From Phlebotomus papatasi (lineage: Eukaryota; Arthropoda; Insecta; Diptera; Psychodidae): a DNA stretch of 64,000 nucleotides. A model generated the notes under the pieces. It did not search any database and had not been told where the DNA came from. It saw only the letters and a program-made list of their open reading frames with translations. The translations under genes and the position numbers were made by a program. The stretch is taken from the NCBI RefSeq assembly GCF_024763615.1, contig NC_077222.1:65100001-65164000 (forward strand). The letters run 5' to 3'. Shown here in pieces: positions 54,901 to 61,441 of the stretch; the stretch's first letter is position 1, and each line of letters starts with the position of its first letter.

Positions 54901-57900
54901 TAAATTCATGATGTTTTTTTTTTTGTAGAAATGTTAGTTCTCATTCTCTATCTAGGGAAAAGCGCGCTACCTTCGGACGATTTATGCTTTGCACAAATAA
55001 TTTTTTTCAACGTGTTATAAATGAATTTGGTCCATTATAATAGTATATTTTAAAAGCTAGTCCAATGTTTCAAATTTTCAGAAAAGAGCTATGGGTGTAA
55101 TCCATAAGGAACATAGAGAAAAAATAGAATTGTCCGAAGCTTGAATCGTCCGAAGCTAGCGCGCTTTCCCCTATCTACTTTAATGACAGATCAAATTGCT
55201 TTATTGAGAATTACCTTACGGTCTAAATTAAATGGATTAACTATAACAATATTGCTGTAACAGCAGAAAAGTAATAAAATCAAACGAAGCTCACTTTTTC
55301 AATAAAGTAGCTATATTTCAATAAAGTTGTTAAACTACTTTAGCCCAATTCAATAAACTCTTATGATTACGTTATTCACTTTTCATCACTATCCCAAAGC
55401 TTTAATCATAATTGCTTATGTTATTTGTTGTTATCAATCCGATTTTTCCTTAATTTTCGTCAAATTGCCCATAATTATATTACTACTCCCAAATAAAAAA
55501 AATCAGGATATAGTCCTATAAATAAGTAATTGTTGAAATTCATAAAATATTCGTAATAAAAAAATCATTTAATTATGCGTCATTCAACGATTTGCATTTA
55601 AAAGCTTTTAGTATATACAGCGACAATGAATTGAATTTACCAAACACAGAGGCATTTTATTTGAACAAAATGTACAAATAAGCAATTGTAATAAATACAT
55701 TGATGTAATTTCACTTTATTTATTGTTACGAGTTGGTTTACAATTATTAAAAAATTCTGAACTTTCGAAATGAAAAAATGGGTAAAAGTTCTACAGGATT
55801 TGGAGTATAAATGAGTTTTCGCGGTTAACCGTCTCATAGTATTATCCCAGTCTATTTGAATATAGCACCACAATTCAGCTTTATTTCACAATACATAAAT
55901 GAATGTCTTTTCGTCAAACCATACACACTTTAATTCTTTATTTAACGGTTATATCCGAAAAAATTGGTTTATTATCGTAGAAATAGCTTTTTCGATACTG
56001 AGGACAGGAAGACCAATCAAAATATAGAAAAGGCCAACCAATAACCACTGAGAAAGACACGAAAAGTGTCGAAAGCTCTGGTAAAATTATGTGTTTGATT
56101 CATAGGATTTTATCAACAAATTCCGACGCTCACCGGAAGTACAGATTGTCCTGAAAAACCTAGCTTAATCAAAATATAGGACACCATTCTGCAAGCGTTA
56201 TTTTCTAAGCCTAAGAGAAACTCTCAATAAACATCATAATCAACAATACTTAACCAATTTAAATCATGAAGAAAAACGACAAAAAGAGACCAGGGTGTGA
56301 ATTCTGAGATGCGTGAGTTACTCACGTGAGAAATTCGCGGCTCTGAGATCACCTTTAGTTAGAGTTTTGTAAAACTTTCGTAAAAAGTGTACAGTAAATT
56401 CTTAGGTGCATTAAGCGTTTCACATGACACTTACCATGAATACTTAACAAAACTCTTACAAAAGACGTGAAAAATTTATCCGTAAAGTAGAATAGGGCAA
56501 TTTTGAATTTAAAATTTTCTCACTGTTTTGGGTGAGCAAGACAAGTCCCAATTAGGTGGGCAAGCAAGCCCCAATTAGGTGGGCAAGACTCTAAACTTAC
56601 AAAATTTCTTCTTATAGTATTTTTCCTCTGCCCTTCCAAAATAGTGAGAAAATCTCAAAATCGTTACATATCAGTGATAATGGCATTTTCTCTTCAGACC
56701 CTGTTATACTAAATCTCGTCATAGAATCGATAATACGAGTTTCGAAGTAACACCTTATCTACTACGCTTGTAATATTATAAAACTTAATGATTTTAGGAG
56801 TCTAAAGGTTTAATTGCCCAATACCAGTTTCAGACTTTTCCCGAAAGTCTCAAAATTCTAAATAATAAACTGTCTTAGTAGGTTTTCAAAATATTCTCAA
56901 TTTATCCTTAAGGGAAACTGGGGCACCACCAAACACGGGGTAGCACCAAACACTGCGTTTTTTAAATCAGATATTCGACTTCTAAGGACAAGACCTATAG
57001 GAATTTATAGGTACTATAGGGATACTTGACTACTGAAGAAATAGTTGAGATAGTCCAAGTAGTTAAGAAATAAAAATTAGTGTTTGGTGCTACCCTGTGT
57101 TTGGTGGTGTCCCAGTTTCCCGTGATATCCAATACTAAGCCAAGAATTTTCCTAAAAATCTTGACTAATAGGAAATTATAGAAGTTAAGCCATAAAGCTA
57201 AAGCTTAGATTTGAAACCTATATAAGTCTATTGTACTTAGGTCAAAATTTATTCAAAATCATAGGCTTGCTGAAGTCATCAAACCAAGTTCAAGTAAAAT
57301 AAGTTGACTGATATTTTACAAATAGATTTAAATATACTATAAAATGTAGAACAGATTATCTAACCTCTAGTCTTCTCAATCCTATGAGCTTTTACATCCA
57401 TTCGGGTCCTGCACTTGATGCTCTCTTCTTTGAAGTCAATGAGCTGAAAGACATAGATCCGATGGCCATCTTTATGTGTGGCAGCCCCACCTCTAATTAA
57501 AACAATCCCATAATCTTCACAAACACTCAATTGCCGAACGCTGAAGGTGCGATCGAAAACAATTTGGTGACTTTGGTCCTCTGTGAAAGAGGGATAGAGG
57601 AAGGAAATCAATTATTAATGGGTCAAGGTGTTGCCTTAGTTAATTCTCATGAACCTTTTATCAGAAATGTGCCCTCGTCAGTCGCCAAAAATAAGGCGTC
57701 ACAGCCCCAAGAATCTCCTACAATGTTGCCCCTGTGATTGAAGGCCGCATAGAAACAATGTGGCTCCCATGGTGGTCTCTTGAATACCGATCCAGGTCCT
57801 GCTGTTGCCAGACTCGTGGGTGCATCACCACGTACAATCGCCTCCAGTTTCAGGGCCTGACCAATTCTTACGAATTCCACCTGGCGTGCATCCTCCTTCA

Positions 57901-60900
57901 GCTTCGATGCTCGCGGTGCGTCATAGAGTACCTCAGAGAATGCACGTCGATTGAGCATTGTCTGCTGTCACATACAAGAAATGAAAAGCGCGTAAAGGCA
58001 AAAGGAAAAGAATTTAACTCAGAAGACAAATGCTGATGAAGCACAAAACATTACCATTTTGGAGTCATGCTGGTATTCCTCATACAAATCCCGAATGAGC
58101 ATTTCCAGTGTTCGTTGACGCTTCTGGAAAAATGTGGGCGTCTGAAATGTTGCCTTTTCTCCGTTAATTAATTTCACCAGCAGAAATTCACGGAACGTCG
58201 TAGGATTTTGAAATTCTGGTGGATCAGGGAGTGTCGGTCCGAATGGAGGGACAGTCTCATCACAGTACATGGACAATCTATATGTCTTACGACGCTTCGT
58301 GACGACGGCAAAAATATCTGTTCATTTTCATATGTTAAGGAAAATACAATATAACACAAGGGTTACTTTCATCAGTAACAGAGTTGGAGATGAACCATTT
58401 TAACAGATTAAAAATTCCACCTTCGAAGAACAATGGCAGAAGCCTTTATATCAAATTATTTTATAGGATAGAATCAATCAAAGAACTTTTCCTGATCTTC
58501 CGAAGATCAATATTACAACGGGGTAGAATGGGTAGAATTAATACCACGATTTCCGAAAGTGAAACTCAATGTAATAGAATCAACTCAGCTAATACTATAG
58601 ATATGTGTGACTTTGAACCTTGTTGTACGTAAGCTTTTCTTTAATTTTAGCACTAAAGGATGGTATTCTATTCACCGATCATACATGGCAGATCGGATTG
58701 GTGCAGACTACCCCTAAGTAATCAAATTGAAGAAAACCTTAAGAACAGCAGAATTCTATTTCGTAAAAAGTGAATTTTTTAAAATTTAATGAACCAAATG
58801 TTCTAAAATTAATGCAAATATTTCTTAAATTATCTTCGTGAATTTTAAATCACTGCATATTAGTACTATATTTAAAAAATATATAAATTTGTTTTTGAAA
58901 TTGTGCAGTTAAATTCAGATCAATCTAGATTTTTCAATTTTTTGAGGAGGATCACTGGTAAAAATAAAAGGATCAAATCGATCCTTTTGCAAAGGATGGA
59001 TCAAATTAACATGTTCTATTATGATAAATGTGCATTCAGGATTCGAAATTTGATCCAACCTTTTTAAAAGGATAAAATTTGGATCAATTTGATCTTTTTA
59101 TTTTTACAAGTGGTTGATTAAATTGTGCATCAATTTTGGAAAATAAATAGGGTAAGTGCTCATAATTTTGGACAGTTTCTAAATTTGGACACTTTGAGGG
59201 TAAAATTGGACACTAAAAATAAATTGTTTAAAATGATGGATTTTTATTCCAATATTTGATGAAAAATGAATTCTATCTAAATATTTGTTCTTTTTGGAAG
59301 ATTTAGACACTAAATACGTTAAATTTTGAATATGATTTGAGTTGAAATTGCTTTGTTGAAAATTCAGTGTGAGCAATTGCTTACGAGAAATATGACAGGA
59401 CTTCGTGGCTTACTTCAGTCTTATTTAGTTTTGGTGAAGTACTAACAAAGTTTGTTCGCTGTTTTTGAGTGATATTATTGAATATTCATTGAATATTGTG
59501 TTGATTCACGTTACTGATGATTTGTACATTTGACCTGAAGTGATATTTGCCTTGTGAATTATATTTTTCGTCTGAAAAATGGGAAATTTTTTAAGACATT
59601 CAACAGTGAGGTGATGATTCTTATTTTGGACAGGTGTTTTTCTCACGAAATTTCGTGAAGTTTTAGCTTTTGTGATGACTAGGTTGGACAAATGCCTGGA
59701 GAAACAAAGGAGCATCATCTCTACGAAAGAGATGTAGCGAGAAATGCCTTGAAAGGCTCCCGGAAAGGTCAGGGAATGAGCGTATCCGCACGTACTTGGA
59801 GTATCGAAGTCAACTCACTTTAATGAATGATATGGAAAGTTTCCGGGCTTCTGTGACATTCTACGTTTCCCTTACATGAACAGGAAGAGGACTTGGTAAG
59901 ATTGGTTCATCAAATGAAGAACAATGGGCATCCTATTGAGGCGGATTAGCTGTCCAAATTTACAGCCAAGTTGGACAAATTAATAAACAAGTTATCCAAA
60001 ATAAGAGCCAAGGTCACCTCTACATATCAATTCATTTTTAAACGTATTAAAACTAATTTTAATAAAAATAAGACGATAAATAGCTTGCTAAGTTTCTAAA
60101 CAACCCTTCTGAAAAGAGAGTAACAAGAAATGTCAATTAGTATAGAAAATATCGCACTTCAAACTTGGAACTTCGATGCTTATAAGCAGACTGTCCAAAA
60201 TTATAAGCACTTCCCCTAGGTAAAAATTGATATCTGTTGCAAGGAAAACATTTCAAAAATAGGGCTAAAAATTTCAATATTTTTTATTTACTGAATTCCT
60301 TGTTAGAATTCCAAGAAGCTTACGACTTTGAAGAAGGTCTATGGAGGCCATCTATGGAAAAAATTTCAAGCCGTTATCTCTTTTATATTGGAAGATATTG
60401 AATTTTCAAATTTACAATTTGTCACCTTTTACCCCAGTCTCCCCTATCCTGAAAAAGTCGGTCGTAAGTTCAGAAACGGACTATCATATACCTATCTTTG
60501 TAATTTCTTAAAAAAGGAAACATCAAGGGAAACTTTCTGCATGTTCTAAGAGGATTCCTTTCGGTCCAAGGGTTTGTTCTACATTCGATCTTAAGAGTTT
60601 CGCCAATATATTGTCTCACAACAGATCCGTTGAATCTTAACAGACAGATCAAGATGAAGGTTCATATAAGTTTGATAAATATCATTAAACCATATTTCAG
60701 GAGAAAAAAAGTTCTTTATCTGAAAGTTCTACATAACTTACGGAAAATCATGTCTAAATCAACTATGAGAAATAGACAAAAGTCAAGGCCTTTTACTCAA
60801 ATTAACATTGTGCCAAAGTGCTTTTTCAAAGCTTGAAATATATCATAGTCTCATCATATGAGAAATTAATTTCGTGTACTATATCTATCTCCGTCCAATT

Positions 60901-61441
60901 CACTCAGGAGATTAAAATCCGTATGAAATTTTACCCTGAAGGCTATCTTACGTGGGAGATATTACACACCTATTCGAGTCTAGCACTATCATCAGCAAAA
61001 AGAAAGGTGCTTTGAGTTCACATATTATATATCTTCGAACTAGCACAATGGCAAATCTGTTACGCATGAATGAACTTCATCCTCCGTGAAATGTCAGGTG
61101 GGTTAGATGAAATGAATAAGATGTAAGTAAAAGGATACGTGTAAATTGGCTTTTGATGCAATTCGGCGAGAAATCCGCTTCATCTCCATCCACAAAGATG
61201 ATGTTGATGATATCATTTCCAATGTGTCTCTTGCGCTCAACCTGCTGCCGATCTCGTGAGAAAGGTAGTAAGGTTGATACATGGAACATTATTTCGTGAC
61301 CTTCGTAAATGGTGTAAATGGAATATCTGCCCGTCATATCATTCTTTACATCCAGTCCACCTTTGTACTGCTGCCACCCCTTTAGACGAATCTTCTCCCC
61401 CAACACGCCCAGAAACTCATCAAAATCCTCACTGCCACACT
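42067..61441 (-). CDS. GARNL3: GARNL3-like Rap/Ran-GAP and CNH domain protein, last seven coding exons
   Basis: Exons in coding order: 61139-61441, 58055-58317, 57655-57961, 57365-57580, 54005-54165, 43028-43277, 42067-42959 (TAA 42067-42069). They sum to 796 codons plus stop, with every junction in phase. The first two hold the RapGAP domain with the HIGNDI motif, which carries the asparagine thumb that RapGAPs use to stimulate GTP hydrolysis. The next exons hold EFVRIGQALKLEAIVRGDAP and a CNH (citron homology) domain ending near IYRIPIANLTG, then a short tail. The family is inferred to act on Rap-type small GTPases. The 5' exons lie right of the window: the first exon here starts mid-codon and no upstream exon was found before 64000. 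The BEL/Pao element sits in the intron between exons 54005-54165 and 43028-43277. Confidence 0.9.
43028..43277 (-). CDS. GARNL3: GARNL3 exon: CNH domain, downstream of the BEL insertion
   Basis: The acceptor TTGATTGCAG|GAA joins in phase 0 (FLR|EITLHE). It encodes CGFKHNFDVVCESTGQSFRL and LVAALDLYDGHETELLLCYN. The donor is TACAACC|GTAAGT, phase 1; reading past it gives the spurious tail seen in the open frame. Confidence 0.87.
43460..43742. repeat. Degenerate ~33-bp tandem repeat in the GARNL3 intron, left of BEL
   Basis: Diverged units resembling CATCGATCCTTGATTTCTTA then CAAAA recur here and continue right of the retrotransposon (52604-53090 and 53550-53920). This left piece also carries the non-LTR fragment at 43528-43640. 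Confidence 0.5.
43528..43640 (-). mobile_element. 5'-truncated non-LTR retrotransposon fragment with 12-bp target duplication
   Basis: The 113-bp insert is flanked by the direct repeat GTTCTTTGATGT (43516-43527 and 43641-43652). The (ATA)n run at its left marks the 3' tail, so it is minus-oriented. The body (GTAGCACAACGTTCCATAGA) is related to 15823-16060. Confidence 0.75.
43843..44017 (+). promoter_or_regulatory. LTR promoter: DRE, GAGA, TATA, Inr, DPE
   Basis: In order: TATCGATA (43843-43850, a DREF-type site); a GAGA run (43934-43945); TATAATAA (43954-43961); TCAGTC initiator (43984-43989, predicted start A 43986, 32 nt after the TATA); and AGTTG at 44013-44017, exactly +28 to +32, matching the DPE. 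The same set is duplicated in the 3' LTR. Confidence 0.65.
44324..45556 (+). repeat. 75-bp minisatellite in the 5' LTR (16 full units plus a partial)
   Basis: Units start CAGGTTAACCCTACCGCCTC. They are nearly identical; units 3, 8 and 15 carry A instead of C in CCCT(C/A)AGCC, which turns the codon-like TCA into TAA. Each unit contains CTACAG|GTGAAT, and the final partial unit ends CAG|GTGAGCG, both close to a splice-donor consensus. The 25-codon reading frame through the array is a consequence of the 75-bp period and has no start or homology. Confidence 0.93.
45590..45604 (+). other. Candidate tRNA primer binding site
   Basis: TGGTCCTCCCGCGCC begins 5 nt after the 5' LTR, and TGG would pair with a tRNA 3' CCA. 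The matching tRNA is not assigned. A similar word (TTTTTTTGGGGTCCTCCTC, 44292-44310) occurs inside the LTR just before the array. Confidence 0.45.
45705..51299 (+). CDS. BEL/Pao Gag-Pol polyprotein, 1864 aa
   Basis: A single uninterrupted ORF. In order: an N-terminal Gag region with a DUF1759-type domain (residues about 227-400); two CCHC zinc knuckles (C-x2-C-x4-H-x4-C at about 439 and 473) and a third Cys/His cluster; an aspartic protease with LLDSGAQ (Asp about 604); reverse transcriptase with YVDD at 1010-1013; RNase H (FADSSS, Asp about 1181); the integrase zinc-binding region (about 1485-1530); the integrase core with acidic residues at about 1557, 1623 and 1674; and a C-terminal DUF5641-type domain (about 1745-1850). 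The order PR-RT-RH-IN and the DUF1759/DUF5641 ends are typical of BEL/Pao. The second catalytic motif reads CDNRTNF, with Arg where Gly is common. The last four codons and the stop lie inside the 3' LTR. Confidence 0.95.
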   Translation: MPLPDKRVTLKGYITRIEQFISECNESSDDQIEIKEIAQAYSKIQEYESQFITIHRNLSKDMSEKDMLSEKSEHEGIMKRIHSAKADLLKIYTDVCPLHGAPSDITLALNDKVEDLPMPTPHSSGSILKQSKLTGTTLRNTDNQILGNVQGAYGGNIFSENRSFTQDQAPSSQYPGSNTSSLEAALSMLINHQMRAEDRNQELFRQLGTAISAIPTATTQQEPHSNKLPTLDVPKFSGDRTQWSHFKGMFRSIVHDNRRLSRIQKLQYLMSYLTGNALKLVENTPLSDHGYESAWRLLQKHFDDGFTVVHCEIERFCKIPAITTPNVPSFTTLYATTVSVLDSLDGQNATSRDPWVIYLLLSKLDSETKALWSREVSALTPTLDKFLDFLSARLKSLEMCQTTPSSDYDKTTTKIASSKPVRPRLSLAAVTGESSPTPCFACQETDHRLFRCPKFLGMSPSDRLNIVRQNYLCRKCITSTHNTRDCTFFPCRKCAGPHNTLLHEAFQSSNQPTSAQRPSVAKTRSTPALAAPLTTGQTDQVNSSSQPSSPTDSTAPSTSDDVNQVANVSSIIAPRQFQRVFLETAVVHVFNRHGVPVQCRALLDSGAQASLISQALYQRLKLPKTLSDLYIGGVVEGGARARYQTNCAFRSLSQDANFSISCHIVPSVLQQKIPNWKVDVTQVQIPDSLVLADPTWHEPQAIDLLISNEIYNDLMTGVVRRLGPGLPVLKETMLGWVVSGPLSIPERSDSVVIVAATLSSIDKTLKRFWESEEPYVAPVLPPDHEKVEKCYRETTVRMSSGRYMVQLPLGPNLNRLGDNLGHATRQFLSLETRLNRNPDLKKQYQAAMQENFDSNFFEEVPLQEMLNPSYYLPHHCVLKTSGDSTKIRIVMNASSKSQTGISLNDVALMGPVVQPDIVTTLLRFREHPVAFICDIKKMYPQILLHPPHRDFHRILWRTDSDQPIKHYRALGVCFGVTSSPYLATRTLVDLSDQGKTSHPLASRLLKENFYVDDCLASFATVEEAKHGAAQLTDLLGSAGMSSSKWNSNSLSVIPEKQSEEERLLPEASSTLGMTWHVMADYFVYKRAPGSAPSLTKRGLLSCLASLYDPLGLITPIIVLGKLILQSLWVAGLDWDSPLPDHIVHSWTKFYNALPAVEEIQIPRCVSDYSQFFLKEVHVFADSSSYAYGAVAYAVTVSQIQPAQAMSRIMIAKSRVAPTAPTTIPQLELRAALLAAQLLHKIRESILVSEYFLWTDSTIVLCQIRSTRLRLEPFQLSRITKIQALTDTSRWHYVPTHLNPADIVSRGMYPRELRDSDSWWNGPAFVIQDASMWPNDPSQHSALSMVITNKPTHSEPPFHPSFQEHLVSLTNNYERLLRILAYVRRFLKKPSARNRGLPSTQELQESEKSLIRSAQNDQLEEVRQAIKNGALHRSQRFKHVHQLCPFIDGEGLIRVGGRLEGSTATYDTKHPILLPKCKLTYLIAMHFHRTQKHIGPQALLATLRQIYWPLGGRSLTRKVVRECITCWKQRPVVAQQRMGDLPSHRVDYSPPFSVCGVDFCGPVLTRPSFRRGGASYQTYICVFVCFVTKAVHIEVVSSLSTEAFIAALRRFSSRRGVPGHIYCDNRTNFKGACNLLEKFWMSLQEDSVLQEEVARMRTNWHFNPARSPHHGGLYEAAVKSLKHNLVREVGQTILTFEELSTVTSQIEAILNSRPISPLSEDPNELTALTPGHFLIGRPLNSIPDYELTNLSPHALTRWQLCQRVLQHFADRWRQEYLHTLQRRSKWSETHENLGVGDIVIICEKTSSHSYPLGIIERLHPGKDGRCRVVTIRTARGTFTRAIQNISKMPIEGLPPSSSRGEHVQA
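51287..52603 (+). repeat. 3' LTR, 1317 bp
   Basis: Its first 581 bp and final segment read the same as the 5' LTR. Its array (51868-52575) has 9 full units plus a partial, with the A variant in units 3 and 8. The promoter set is repeated (TATA 51498, start A 51530, DPE 51557-51561) and could drive transcription rightwards into the GARNL3 intron, antisense to that gene. Confidence 0.93.
51868..52575 (+). repeat. 75-bp minisatellite in the 3' LTR (9 full units plus a partial)
   Basis: Same unit as in the 5' LTR, seven units shorter. The variant pattern over units 1-8 is identical to the 5' array, so the length change lies between unit 8 and the end. Confidence 0.93.
52604..53090. repeat. Degenerate ~33-bp tandem repeat, right of BEL
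   Basis: It continues the array interrupted by the retrotransposon. Recognisable units include TTGTTGATTTCTTATAAAAG (52636) and TGTCGATCCTTGGTTTTTTA (52946). It includes a GA-rich run at about 52836-52849. Confidence 0.45.
53097..53313. mobile_element. TAGGGGAAAGTGCTC-type MITE, 217 bp
   Basis: TAGGGGAAAGTGCTCATGCT is mirrored by CATGGGCACTTTCCCTA. Inner GGTCCCAAGCTTTA pairs with AAAGCTTGGGACC. Confidence 0.7.
53550..53920. repeat. Degenerate ~33-bp tandem repeat, main block
   Basis: About ten diverged units of the form (A)C(A/G)TCGATCCTTGATTTCTTA with spacing of roughly 28-36 bp. Clear examples are CTTCGATCCTTCATTTCTTA (53649) and CATCGATCCTTGATTTCTTA (53680). Non-coding intron DNA. Confidence 0.5.
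54005..54165 (-). CDS. GARNL3: GARNL3 exon: CNH domain, upstream of the BEL insertion
   Basis: The acceptor ATTGTGCAG|GA completes a Gly codon (GTHLYSISNG). It encodes KMAVAIGRKLLMYQW, typical of the CNH propeller. The donor is CTGAGG|GTATGT, phase 0. The following intron (43278-54004) is 10.7 kb, 8.9 kb of it BEL/Pao. Confidence 0.85.
54953..55173. mobile_element. TAGGGAAAAGCGCGCTACC MITE, 221 bp (undisrupted copy)
   Basis: The left end AAAGCGCGCTACCTTCGGAC is mirrored by a right end of AATCGTCCGAAGCTAGCGCG then CTTTCCCCTA. This is the uninterrupted version of the split element at 17022-17968. Confidence 0.75.
56909..57124. mobile_element. TAAGGGAAACTGGGGCACC MITE, 216 bp
   Basis: The left end AAGGGAAACTGGGGCACCAC and right end GTGGTGTCCCAGTTTCCCGT are inverted. 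It shares its body (GGATATTCGACTTC-type and ACCTATAGGAATTTATAGG words) with the copy at 32935-33132. Confidence 0.7.
57365..57580 (-). CDS. GARNL3: GARNL3 exon: CNH domain
   Basis: The acceptor CTCTTTCACAG|AG completes a Glu codon. It encodes VFDRTFSVRQLSVCEDYGIV and GHRIYVFQLIDF. The donor is ACTAGAG|GTTAGA, phase 1. Confidence 0.87.
57655..57961 (-). CDS. GARNL3: GARNL3 exon: linker and start of CNH domain
   Basis: A tandem CAGCAG acceptor allows a start at 57961 (ACA ATG CTC…) or three bases earlier at 57964, adding one Gln. It encodes MLNRRAFSEVL, the EFVRIGQALKL segment and the first CNH strand with WGCDALFLATDEGTFLIK. The donor is AAAAG|GTTCAT, phase 1. Confidence 0.87.
58055..58317 (-). 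CDS. GARNL3: GARNL3 exon: end of RapGAP domain
   Basis: The acceptor AATGAACAG|AT completes a His codon, giving FTHIFAVV across the junction. It continues with CDETVPPFGPTLPDPP and FREFLLVKLINGEKAT and ends …HDSKM at donor AAAATG|GTAATG, phase 0. The ATG-initiated frame inside it begins later than the true exon start. Confidence 0.87.
58953..59112. mobile_element. ACTGGTAAAAAT MITE, about 160 bp
   Basis: It starts CACTGGTAAAAATAAAAGG and ends in a mirrored TTTTTATTTTTACAAGTG. It has the same body as 34382-34540 in the opposite internal orientation. Confidence 0.65.
59148..60219. mobile_element. 1.07 kb TAGGGTAAGTGCTC element with transposase remnant
   Basis: The left end TAGGGTAAGTGCTCATAATT is mirrored by AATTATAAGCACTTCCCCTA. 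Just inside, TTTGGACAGT and ACTGTCCAAA pair. It is the longest of the TAGGGGAAA-ended group and the only one with recognisable coding remains (59713-59947). Confidence 0.65.
59713..59947 (+). pseudogene. Broken pogo/Jerky-type transposase N-terminal remnant
   Basis: Two blocks in the same frame are separated by stop codons. The first (LYERDVARNALKG … MSVSARTW) has the spacing of a psq-type helix-turn-helix. The second (EEDLVRLVHQMKNNGHPIEA) resembles the E-x-x-L-x-x-x-x-x-x-M-x-x-x-G-x-P segment that follows it in CENP-B/Jerky/pogo transposases. The match is by eye and short. Confidence 0.4.
61139..61441 (-). CDS. GARNL3: GARNL3 exon (first in window): RapGAP core
   Basis: The acceptor TATTTTGCAG|AG starts with two bases of a split codon. 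It encodes GSEDFDEFLGVLGEKIRLKG, GGLDVKNDMTG, YEGHEIMFHVSTLLP and the catalytic RKRHIGNDIINIIF. The donor is TACAC|GTATCC, phase 1. Confidence 0.88.

Larger units (their letters stand above)
54166..57364. other. GARNL3 intron
   Basis: AT-rich, with MITEs at 54953-55173 and 56909-57124. A tandem GGTGGGCAAG…CCCAATTA duplication lies near 56530-56590. No exon-like sequence was found on either strand. Confidence 0.5.
58318..61138. other. GARNL3 intron with two mobile elements
   Basis: It contains the ACTGGTAAAAAT MITE (58953-59112) and the pogo-like element (59148-60219). The rest, including several plus-strand 60-73 codon frames near 60328-61015, shows no domain or splice-supported exon. Confidence 0.5.
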
